This document shows positions 1-5,551 of a stretch of DNA of 5,551 nt, piece by piece; within the stretch, counting starts at the first letter, position 1; each line of letters opens with the position of its first letter. The notes beneath the pieces are model-generated. The model had not been told where the DNA came from. It did not search any database and saw only the letters and a list, made by a program, of their open reading frames with translations. A program made the position numbers and the translations under genes. This stretch comes from an uncultured Lachnospiraceae bacterium (GTDB lineage Bacteria > Bacillota > Clostridia > Lachnospirales > Lachnospiraceae), in the NCBI GenBank assembly GCA_947174985.1, contig CAMWLB010000213.1, positions 1 to 5,551 on the forward strand. Reading direction: 5' to 3'.

Positions 1-62
1 ATCAGAAGCGCCAGATAAAAGACGCCCTGTCCTACCCGTTTTGATGTTATCTTTTCCTTCAT
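1..62 (-). CDS. Start of a further gene, probable membrane protein, cut by the window edge
   Basis: An open frame begins at the ATG at 62, with an excellent ribosome binding site, 18 nt after the preceding stop. Only 20 full codons are visible, reading MKEKITSKRVGQGVFYLALL. Five Lys/Arg residues followed by a hydrophobic run fit the N-terminus of an inner-membrane protein or a signal anchor, as expected of a flippase, polymerase or another envelope enzyme. The family cannot be told from so little. It is clearly part of the same operon by strand and spacing. Confidence 0.75.
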   Translation of the reverse strand, partial: MKEKITSKRVGQGVFYLALL

Positions 63-68
63 GATAAT

Positions 69-76
69 CTCCTTTT
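69..76 (-). promoter_or_regulatory. Ribosome binding site of the gene at the window's left edge
   Basis: AAAAGGAG on the minus strand, just after the TAA of the sulfatase-fold gene, lies 6 nt upstream of the ATG at 62. It is the main evidence that a further gene starts here. Confidence 0.85.
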
Positions 77-80
77 ACCG

Positions 81-1817
81 TTAATAGAAACCTTCCAGCA
101 TCGGTGAAATAATATCCGGACCCTGCTCTATTTTTTGGAGCAGGTCTCTTAAGGTTCCCGTATAACAATATCCGTTGTATACATTTCCCGCCGCTTCTTT
201 ATCACCTGTATAGCATTGAATATAAGGATAGTCATAATTCATCCTGCTAATCCAGAATATTCTCTCCCTGCCCTCATTTTCCGAAAAATCAAATATGGTT
301 CTGCCATAGTCTTCAAAAGGGCAGCCCGCCGCCTGCAAAACTGTCGGAAGCAGATCGCAATGCGATATGGGCGCGTTCGTCACCGGAGATTCTTCATGTG
401 TCTCTCCCGGGCGTTTTACGAAAAAACATACCTGTGAATCGGTATTATTCGGTCCGCCGTGGTCTGCAGTAATGATAATGGTTGCATTATCATACGCTCC
501 TACCTCCTGTAACTGTTTCAAATACTCCTCTACTATCACAAAACAGCCTTTTACGGTTTCTTCCCTTGTCGAATCCGGTTTATAATTTCCATCTGCACCG
601 GTTGTCCACTGGTGCGGTCCCATCAAATGCTGGATGATAAAATAATTGTGCTCCTCATCTCCTGATATCCCCTCTTCCAACAGACGAGAGTAAAAAGCGG
701 CATTATCATGACGCACGGCATTCTTTTTCGCTGTCACAATGTCCGCATACTCTCCCATATTGGTATAAAACATCGGCTTCAAAAATTCCGGAAACATTCT
801 GTATCCTGACATCTTAAACAGTGTTTTTAGCAGCAGCGGCTCGTTTACTTCCATATCCTGCGCTACATCTATCACATTATCAAATTTATCCTGTATCAGT
901 TCCAGTTCATTGAGTCCGCATATCATATGGGCATCCGGTGTATAAAGGTTTATCTTGTAATTATTATTTTTCAGGTAGTCATAAAACTGATTTGTCATCT
1001 CATTGTCCCAAGCCTGCGCACACCATTCATTGATGGTAATGGCCGGATTAAACTCAACACCGGTCAGCATATGAACAATAGAAGGAAACGTTCCAAAATA
1101 CACACATTCAGCATTGTTATAGTAGGTAAAATCATGCAGCGCATCGACTGCATCAGGATAGACCTTCAATGCATCTTCCACATACTCGCTGCTCATAAAG
1201 TCCAGTATCAAGATAATGACATTATCTTCTTTTGACACTACAAGCTGCTCTTCTCCTGATAAATGCAAGCCTGCCGCCGGTCTTACATAGGCTTTTTCAT
1301 CTCCTGCCACCACCAAAGAAACCAACGCGACTATCTGTATAGCAAGCAGAAACGCCGACAGATACTGTACCAGCTTGTCCCATGCCTTTTCCTTTGCAAA
1401 CGCCAAAAAGAGTGCTGAACCGATGATAAGCAACCAAATTAGCAGATTCAGGACAGCCGGCACCACCTCTATGCCATACCCCTCCGGATTCAGCCCCAAA
1501 AGGTCCAGCTTCCTGTTTAAAAACATCACCTGCAGATATCCCGCCACAGCAATGCCAAAGCTTATGGACACAATAAGTTTATATGGAAGCCTTGGCAAAA
1601 ACATCGCTCCAACTGACAATATCACCGCCGACAGCACGGCAATCACAAGCATATGCCAAATAAATTCCTGATATAAAAAAGTAAATTCCGTCACATTTGC
1701 AAAAAATATTTCTGAAGGACCAAATACCAAAAGCATAAAACTAAGCAGAAAAAAACTTAAAAACGCTTTTAAAAATGTTTTTCCTTTGCTGTTATCCTTC
1801 TTTATTTCCCTCTTCAT
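81..1817 (-). CDS. Membrane-anchored sulfatase/LTA-synthase-fold protein, probable phospho-group transferase
   Basis: A 578-residue protein. After a basic N-terminus, about five transmembrane helices (near 14-40, 51-73, 79-100, 118-140 and 149-171) place the C-terminal domain (about 199-510) outside the cell. That domain has the alkaline phosphatase/sulfatase superfamily plan: a first strand with a candidate metal ligand, VIILILDF (D206); a candidate nucleophile in YFGTFPS (T243); IIQHLMGPH (394-402; H397, H402), like the HxMGxH segment of phosphoethanolamine transferases; and TADHGG (450-455; D452, H453), the typical metal-binding Asp-His pair. The Cys/Ser-x-Pro-x-Arg sulfatase signature is not seen, and a Thr nucleophile is typical of LTA synthases and phosphoethanolamine transferases. 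I therefore infer transfer of a group such as phosphoglycerol or phosphoethanolamine from a phospholipid, probably to the glycan made by the neighbouring enzymes. The polar N-terminal topology resembles LtaS (five helices). It is not called ltaS because of the operon setting and divergent motifs. Confidence 0.82.
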   Translation of the reverse strand: MKREIKKDNSKGKTFLKAFLSFFLLSFMLLVFGPSEIFFANVTEFTFLYQEFIWHMLVIAVLSAVILSVGAMFLPRLPYKLIVSISFGIAVAGYLQVMFLNRKLDLLGLNPEGYGIEVVPAVLNLLIWLLIIGSALFLAFAKEKAWDKLVQYLSAFLLAIQIVALVSLVVAGDEKAYVRPAAGLHLSGEEQLVVSKEDNVIILILDFMSSEYVEDALKVYPDAVDALHDFTYYNNAECVYFGTFPSIVHMLTGVEFNPAITINEWCAQAWDNEMTNQFYDYLKNNNYKINLYTPDAHMICGLNELELIQDKFDNVIDVAQDMEVNEPLLLKTLFKMSGYRMFPEFLKPMFYTNMGEYADIVTAKKNAVRHDNAAFYSRLLEEGISGDEEHNYFIIQHLMGPHQWTTGADGNYKPDSTREETVKGCFVIVEEYLKQLQEVGAYDNATIIITADHGGPNNTDSQVCFFVKRPGETHEESPVTNAPISHCDLLPTVLQAAGCPFEDYGRTIFDFSENEGRERIFWISRMNYDYPYIQCYTGDKEAAGNVYNGYCYTGTLRDLLQKIEQGPDIISPMLEGFY

Positions 1818-1824
1818 TTCTACT

Positions 1825-1831
1825 CTCCTTT
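1825..1831 (-). promoter_or_regulatory. Ribosome binding site deciding the start of the sulfatase-fold gene
   Basis: AAAGGAG on the minus strand, in the short gap after the GT2 stop, lies 7 nt upstream of the ATG at 1817. The alternative in-frame GTG at 1853 would overlap the GT2 gene and has no comparable site, so 1817 is chosen. Confidence 0.88.
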
Positions 1832-1836
1832 GTGCA

Positions 1837-2739
1837 TTATTTCTGCTTTGCACTTTTGCATAGTTCCAATTTCCGCAATGCTGCTTTGCAATAAGATACT
1901 ACTATATCCTTCCAAAAATAGGATGTCTTTGCCCGGATAAAATCCTTTTTGGAAATCTTACAACTTTTGGCAAACTTCCTCCCCTTGCCAAACTTTACAA
2001 TATATTCCTTCAAAAAAAATGTCTTGCAGCGCTCGTTTTCCCACAGTCGGTACGTCTCATACATATATAGATAATCGTTAAAAATCCGTTCGTCCTTGTC
2101 AGAAAAAGAATGTGTATACTGCTCCTCATGCATTCCAATAGATATGAGCGGCCGGTCCGTCGAGACAAAACGAGGGTTTTTACTGAAAAGCCGCATATAC
2201 AGCACCATATCAGATGCCCAGTTACTCTTCTCGTCAAACATAATGCCATTTCTGCGGTAAATGGTATCGCTGGGCGCGCCGATTTCATTGCCTAGAAACA
2301 GATTCCGCCAGTCTTCCTGCAGGCGGGGAATAAAATCTTCGGACACCTTGCGCTTATAACTTTCCCGCGCGGATACCTGCATACTGTTAGAAAAGGCAAG
2401 CCCCGCTTCCGGGTTTTCATCCAGCATCCTTACCATTTCCGCAAGGCTTTCCGGATAGGTAAACCAGTCGTCCGAAAACATAATTTTGATATATTCTCCC
2501 TGCGCCATGGCAATGGCCGCATTCCAGTTGAAAATATGTCCCAGATTTTTGCCATTATGCACATAACGGATTCTCTCGTCCAAAAGCCCGCTCACCAGGT
2601 CGGCAATCTCCATTCCATCGGAATCGTCGGTTATATTGACCTCGTAATCCGTATACGTCTGCTCCTGTATAGAATCCAGCAGACGCTTTACTTCTTTTAC
2701 ATTATTGTAAACAGGTACACAGATAGATACCTTAGGCAT
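1837..2739 (-). CDS. Family 2 glycosyltransferase (GT-A fold)
   Basis: A 300-residue inverting-type GT2 enzyme, probably acting at the cytoplasmic membrane face. The N-terminus MPKVSICVPVYNN is the classic first strand. TDDSDG (37-42) is the nucleotide-binding acidic motif, and NLGHIFNWNAAIAMAQGEYI (65-84) is the usual segment before the DxD-equivalent FSDDW (88-92). IGAPSDTIYRR (153-163) and NWASDM (173-178) match the acceptor side and the likely catalytic-base region (D177). Past about residue 240 the protein leaves the catalytic core and becomes Lys-rich (KFGKGRKFAK, then KISKKDF), with no clear transmembrane helix; membrane surface contact is likely. GT2 members transfer many different sugars, so donor and linkage are unknown. 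It begins 21 nt after the GT17 gene and ends 19 nt before the sulfatase-fold gene. Confidence 0.93.
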   Translation of the reverse strand: MPKVSICVPVYNNVKEVKRLLDSIQEQTYTDYEVNITDDSDGMEIADLVSGLLDERIRYVHNGKNLGHIFNWNAAIAMAQGEYIKIMFSDDWFTYPESLAEMVRMLDENPEAGLAFSNSMQVSARESYKRKVSEDFIPRLQEDWRNLFLGNEIGAPSDTIYRRNGIMFDEKSNWASDMVLYMRLFSKNPRFVSTDRPLISIGMHEEQYTHSFSDKDERIFNDYLYMYETYRLWENERCKTFFLKEYIVKFGKGRKFAKSCKISKKDFIRAKTSYFWKDIVVSYCKAALRKLELCKSAKQK

Positions 2740-2747
2740 TGTCTGCT

Positions 2748-2752
2748 CTCCT
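2748..2752 (-). promoter_or_regulatory. Ribosome binding site of the GT2 gene
   Basis: AGGAG on the minus strand, within a purine-rich run after the GT17 stop, lies 8 nt upstream of the ATG at 2739. It supports that start. Confidence 0.8.
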
Positions 2753-2760
2753 CTCTCTTA

Positions 2761-3726
2761 CTATTTCATTCGCAGAACTTTTTTAACGGTGCGTTTGCAA
2801 AATACCACCGTCTTCCTGAAACCGTTTCTTACATTTTTCCTAAAATGTCGAAAAGCTGCTTCCGTCTTTGTTTCATCCTGTTTCATCAGATGTGCATACG
2901 CTTCCCTGTGTGTCCTGATATACTCCGGAAAACTTTCGTCAATCGGCACCTGCACAAATATGGCGTCTCTTCCGAAAATATCCTCACCATCTTTAATCTT
3001 ATCGTCCACCTCGGACAGCACAGCCCTATTGTTGTATTCCTGATGCGCTGCAGAACGCACCTTTTCCGCAACACGCTTTTTGACATCCTTCTCCCCTCTG
3101 CCGCCCATATAGCCAAAATGCCAGCCGCCGTCATCCACACGGACGCCAAATTCCTTGCACTTAGGCCAGCGCAGCTCGCCGAGAGGCATTGTCTTTGCCA
3201 CCTTATAGCTGCACACCTTGCTGCCCAGCCATTTCTTCCGTTCCACGCCTTCAAACTCACCGCAGTACGCCAGCAGATTTCCCGACACTTCTTCCATATT
3301 CAGATAACAGTAAAAAAGCCGCTGCGCCAGATGAAATACCTTATCCTGTGCGCCGTCTTCATTCCTCCGGATTTTTTCTATGATTTCCTTTACTTTTTCG
3401 GGATTAGGGATTTCATCTAAATCGCTGAAGATAATAATATCCTCATCTGTGCAGCCTGCAAGTCCCCGTCCTACTGCATTTTTTTGAAATGTGTCTCGGT
3501 CATGTGTATAGCCTTCAGGCGTATCATCCACCACCACATGTATGATTTTATCCTCAAATTCCTTGAACAGCGCCTTGTTTTCCTCATAATACAAGGGCTT
3601 TTTCATACCGGAAAAGGTCTCCGTCGCCTCGCTTATGACAAACTTGTCCACAACAGGCGTCATCACATGAAGCCGAAGCTTTAAAATATCCAGTTCGTTA
3701 AAAAATTGAAAGCAATCATATACCAT
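2761..3726 (-). CDS. Glycosyltransferase family 17 (GT17) protein
   Basis: A 321-residue protein, probably cytoplasmic, with clear GT17 landmarks. It begins MVYDCFQFFNELDILKLRL, followed by a strand ending in FVISEATETFSG (29-40). DRDTFQKNAVGRGL (76-89) comes next. The putative metal-binding DxD is in FSDLDEIPNP (100-109; D102 and D104), and GGWHFGYMGG (200-209) completes the fold signature. The founding family member is the eukaryotic enzyme that adds bisecting beta-1,4-GlcNAc to N-glycans; bacterial members occur in surface-polysaccharide loci, mostly with untested specificity. The bacterial donor could differ, so no sugar is assigned. The last 35 residues are strongly basic (many Arg and Lys, ending KKVLRMK), suggesting contact with the inner membrane face where a lipid-linked acceptor would be. 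The start at 3726 is preferred to 3735 on ribosome binding site spacing. It lies 15 nt after the DUF5672 gene and 21 nt before the GT2 gene. Confidence 0.9.
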   Translation of the reverse strand: MVYDCFQFFNELDILKLRLHVMTPVVDKFVISEATETFSGMKKPLYYEENKALFKEFEDKIIHVVVDDTPEGYTHDRDTFQKNAVGRGLAGCTDEDIIIFSDLDEIPNPEKVKEIIEKIRRNEDGAQDKVFHLAQRLFYCYLNMEEVSGNLLAYCGEFEGVERKKWLGSKVCSYKVAKTMPLGELRWPKCKEFGVRVDDGGWHFGYMGGRGEKDVKKRVAEKVRSAAHQEYNNRAVLSEVDDKIKDGEDIFGRDAIFVQVPIDESFPEYIRTHREAYAHLMKQDETKTEAAFRHFRKNVRNGFRKTVVFCKRTVKKVLRMK

Positions 3727-3736
3727 CGTTTGCATG

Positions 3737-3740
3737 CCTC
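3737..3740 (-). promoter_or_regulatory. Short ribosome binding site deciding the start of the GT17 gene
   Basis: GAGG, just after the TAG stop of the DUF5672 gene, is the only Shine-Dalgarno-like sequence here. It is 1 nt from an ATG at 3735, too close to work, and 10 nt from the in-frame ATG at 3726. The second ATG also gives the family-typical N-terminus MVYDCFQFFNELD. Confidence 0.65.
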
Positions 3741-3741
3741 G

Positions 3742-4452
3742 CTATTTTTTCCGGCAAAAGTTTGGGTATCCGGCGTTTGTTCCCATCCACTTATGAAACA
3801 AAAACGGCGTAATCCCTTCTATCTCCGGTATCATATTTTCATGCCCAAAATATTTTGCAACTTCCAGCGGCGCAATCTTCATGCCCTCTGCTTCTAACAG
3901 ATGCCTGATTTTACAGCAAATAAAACCGTCCTCGTTATAGTATACCACACCATTTAATTCCTCGCCAACCCATGGAATATCTGCCTTTTTCGGAAAGTCC
4001 ATCAGCCGCTTGCTGCGGATGGATACGCTGTTGCCCACACGGCAGAGGTTGCCATGAATATCGCGGTAAGTGGTAGTATCCCCCTCCTTTGGGAGCGGCC
4101 AGGGCGAGCCGATATAATCATATTCCAAAAATTCATCCCGCCACATTTCCGGATGCACCACGAACCCGTCATAATGCACCAGAAGCGCAAATTCCGTATC
4201 AACATAATCGCCCATATTGTAGACCGTCTCATAATTAAAACGGTTGATATCGCTCAGTTTGTCAATATGTCTGTACGCAATATCCTTCGGCAGAAAAAGA
4301 GGCTTTCTATGCGTCACCAGTACCGCCGCTCCAAAATCAATCCCCCGCATACTGTACTGCATCGCCTGAATTGTTTCTTTTACCTTAACGCTTGTCATGG
4401 CAATCAAAGTGATTTGCGGTAATTGAAGTTTTCCATTTATGATTTCTGCCAT
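3742..4452 (-). CDS. DUF5672 family protein, putative glycosyltransferase
   Basis: A 236-residue soluble protein with no signal peptide or membrane helix, so probably cytoplasmic. It matches the DUF5672 pattern over nearly its whole length. It opens with a beta strand (LPQITLIAMTSVKV, 11-24) and the segment YSMRGIDFG (33-41). Next come LLVHYDGFVV (90-99), a candidate metal/nucleotide-sugar site around D95, and YDYIGSPWPLP (111-121). VGNSVSIRSKRL (139-150), NEDGFIC (173-179) and a closing FLFHKW (217-222) complete the pattern. DUF5672 proteins are often found near glycosyltransferases and look like GT-A enzymes, but I know of no established biochemical activity for bacterial members. Donor and acceptor cannot be read from the sequence. 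The start is set by a strong ribosome binding site. The gene overlaps the upstream gene by 16 nt and is followed 15 nt later by the GT17 gene, so it probably shares their pathway. The family call is fairly secure; the function is inference. Confidence 0.85.
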   Translation of the reverse strand: MAEIINGKLQLPQITLIAMTSVKVKETIQAMQYSMRGIDFGAAVLVTHRKPLFLPKDIAYRHIDKLSDINRFNYETVYNMGDYVDTEFALLVHYDGFVVHPEMWRDEFLEYDYIGSPWPLPKEGDTTTYRDIHGNLCRVGNSVSIRSKRLMDFPKKADIPWVGEELNGVVYYNEDGFICCKIRHLLEAEGMKIAPLEVAKYFGHENMIPEIEGITPFLFHKWMGTNAGYPNFCRKK

Positions 4453-5551
4453 TGTTTCCTCCTCACGATTTCTGCGCCCACCATCCCAAAAAGGGTAATC
4501 AAAGATATCAATTCCGACAACCGCCACGTCAAAGGCTCCTTAAAATATATTGTAACCTCTCCGCAATACCCTGCCGGAATTTCCGCACGGACCACATTGT
4601 TTTCACCTAAAGATACCTCTGTGTAAGCGGCTTTCCCGTTTAAACCACCTCCGCCTATCTCGCAGCGATACCAGTCATTATACAAAAGCGGCACCTCCAC
4701 CCAATCTGCAAAATCAGATGTGTTTTCCACTTCCATAGAAACCGTAAGATACTCTTTTTCATAGGACACAATTTTTGTATATTCCCCTGTCGCCGTCTTT
4801 GCAGAATTTATTAATTCCAAATCTGTCCCCGGATATGCGAACACATTGCAGAAATAATCCGACTTCCCCAGCGATGCCGTATCCAGCAGTCTCGGTCCGT
4901 TAATCAAGTGAATGCGATTATCCAGCATATAAAAGCAGCCAATCAGACCAAACGCAAAAATAACGGCACAAAGCTTTTTTATATTTCTCACGGATTTAAA
5001 ATAGCGCAGTGCAAAAACCATTGTCACAGCGGCAAAAACCGTAGCAAGCGTGGAAAATCTTGTCGCAAATTGAATGTTGGCAATTACCATTCTCAAAAAC
5101 ACGAAATGCTCCGACAGCCAATCCCATGGAAAATACAATGTAGTCATCCACAAAGCAAGCAATGTAAATGCGAAGCAAACACTTCCTTTTACTTTTTTGC
5201 CTTGCTCCCTGCTGTGCAGCACAGCAAACAGATACAGCAGAAGGCCCCCTCCCAAAGTAAACCCAATGCCATATGCCATCTCACGGTATGTTCCAAGAGG
5301 CGCCATATAACTATCGCCAGTTCCCGGATAAAAGAGATTAAACAACTGCGAAATGTGAGCCCCCCATGTCTGAATATGGACTGCTTCATTGGACGCATGA
5401 CCGATTCCCACCTTGCCCATTGCCGTCAAGCATGGAAACAAAAAGCCGGCATTCAGCAGAGTCGTGTAAACCACTGTCTTTGCAAGCCCCAGAAACCTTT
5501 TGAAACACCCTTTTCCAAAAATTTTTCTCACATAGACAACGCACGCGAGCA
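4437..5551 (-). CDS. YfhO-like polytopic membrane protein, 5'-truncated by the window edge
   Basis: The C-terminal 370 residues of a large membrane protein are visible. The frame stays open to the window edge, and the GTG at 5531 is probably an internal Val codon because no ribosome binding site precedes it. Numbering visible residues from the edge, hydrophobic helices lie at about 20-44, 94-111, 121-143, 160-182 and 192-210. A mainly polar, beta-rich stretch follows (about 215-340), then a last helix (about 346-361) and a short basic tail. The segment NIQFATRF (158-165) resembles the QFPWRF-type motif of YfhO / 6-pyruvoyl-tetrahydropterin-synthase-related membrane proteins. The end of the polar domain (VEVPLLYNDWYRC, then IPAGYCGEV) also fits that group. 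Some YfhO-type proteins are implicated in glycosylating cell-envelope polymers with lipid-linked sugars as GT-C-like enzymes; such a role here is inference. The gene overlaps the next one by 16 nt. The family call is from memory of motifs, not a search. Confidence 0.72.
   Translation of the reverse strand, partial: LACVVYVRKIFGKGCFKRFLGLAKTVVYTTLLNAGFLFPCLTAMGKVGIGHASNEAVHIQTWGAHISQLFNLFYPGTGDSYMAPLGTYREMAYGIGFTLGGGLLLYLFAVLHSREQGKKVKGSVCFAFTLLALWMTTLYFPWDWLSEHFVFLRMVIANIQFATRFSTLATVFAAVTMVFALRYFKSVRNIKKLCAVIFAFGLIGCFYMLDNRIHLINGPRLLDTASLGKSDYFCNVFAYPGTDLELINSAKTATGEYTKIVSYEKEYLTVSMEVENTSDFADWVEVPLLYNDWYRCEIGGGGLNGKAAYTEVSLGENNVVRAEIPAGYCGEVTIYFKEPLTWRLSELISLITLFGMVGAEIVRRKQWQKS
4458..4464 (-). 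promoter_or_regulatory. Ribosome binding site deciding the start of the DUF5672 gene
   Basis: GAGGAGG on the minus strand lies 5 nt upstream of the ATG at 4452. It is a near-perfect anti-16S match and sits inside the last codons of the preceding gene. It favours 4452 over the in-frame GTG at 4527, which would add 25 residues lacking family character. Confidence 0.9.

Larger units (their letters stand above)
1..5551 (-). other. Interior of a surface-glycan biosynthesis operon
   Basis: Six co-directional genes have junctions of -16, +15, +21, +19 and +18 nt (with corrected starts). All five starts inside the window have a ribosome binding site, and no rho-independent terminator or promoter was recognised in any junction. 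Co-transcription and a shared pathway are inferred from this spacing. The content (YfhO-like membrane protein, three glycosyltransferase-type enzymes, extracytoplasmic sulfatase-fold transferase) fits capsule, teichoic-acid-like or other wall polysaccharide assembly. Confidence 0.8.

Noticed and set aside
81..1817. Naming the sulfatase-fold gene ltaS (lipoteichoic acid synthase).
   Set aside because: Topology is similar, but the motifs differ (Asp instead of Glu at the first metal ligand, a phosphoethanolamine-transferase-like His segment) and the gene sits among glycosyltransferases, so the acceptor is probably a glycan.
1818..1853. A longer form of the sulfatase-fold gene starting at the GTG at 1853.
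   Set aside because: It would overlap the GT2 gene and has no good ribosome binding site, while the ATG at 1817 has AAAGGAG at ideal spacing.
2536..3420. A 294-codon open frame on the plus strand opposite the GT17 gene and the start of the GT2 gene.
   Set aside because: It lies wholly antisense to two well-supported genes. Its product is rich in Leu, His, Phe and Ile with no recognisable domain, and I saw no convincing ribosome binding site or promoter. It is best explained as a shadow of the coding strand.
4453..4527. A longer form of the DUF5672 gene starting at the GTG at 4527.
   Set aside because: The extra 25 residues do not look like the family N-terminus, and the strong GAGGAGG site points to 4452.
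4437..5531. A complete membrane-protein gene starting at the GTG at 5531.
   Set aside because: The frame is open through to the window edge, no ribosome binding site precedes the GTG, and proteins of this type are much longer. It is treated as the 3' part of a larger gene.
1..5551. Mobile elements, CRISPR arrays, RNA genes or riboswitches.
   Set aside because: No transposase, regularly spaced repeats, tRNA-like or rRNA-like sequence was seen. The intergenic gaps are at most 21 nt, too short for a riboswitch or a typical terminator.

Overview
The window is the inside of one gene cluster, read entirely from the minus strand, that appears to build and decorate a cell-surface glycan. Gene layout, strong AGGAGG-type ribosome binding sites, moderate G+C (estimated by eye, not counted), and the combination of a YfhO-like membrane protein, a DUF5672 protein and a GT17 protein suggest a Gram-positive gut-type anaerobe of the Clostridia, perhaps Lachnospiraceae. 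That placement is inference; no rRNA or marker gene is present.

In the direction of transcription (high to low coordinates) the genes are: (1) the 3' part of a polytopic membrane protein of the YfhO / 6-pyruvoyl-tetrahydropterin-synthase-related type, cut by the window edge (4437-5551); (2) a DUF5672 putative glycosyltransferase (3742-4452); (3) a GT17-family glycosyltransferase (2761-3726); (4) a GT2-family glycosyltransferase (1837-2739); (5) a membrane-anchored sulfatase/LTA-synthase-fold protein with an outward-facing catalytic domain (81-1817); (6) the first 20 codons of another gene, probably a membrane protein (1-62).

Adjacent genes are separated by 15 to 21 nt, or overlap by 16 nt in one case. 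No promoter, terminator or hairpin was seen between them, so they look like a single transcription unit whose ends lie outside the window. For three genes the ribosome binding site places the start downstream of the longest possible ORF, and those corrected starts are used here.

A working model (inference): the three cytoplasmic glycosyltransferases assemble part of a lipid-linked oligosaccharide or polymer, the YfhO-like protein acts on lipid-linked sugars at or outside the membrane, and the sulfatase-fold enzyme adds a charged group such as phosphoglycerol or phosphoethanolamine outside the cell. No nucleotide-sugar synthesis gene, initiating phosphoglycosyltransferase, polymerase or complete flippase lies in the window, so the glycan cannot be identified. 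No RNA gene, mobile element, CRISPR array or long non-coding stretch was found.
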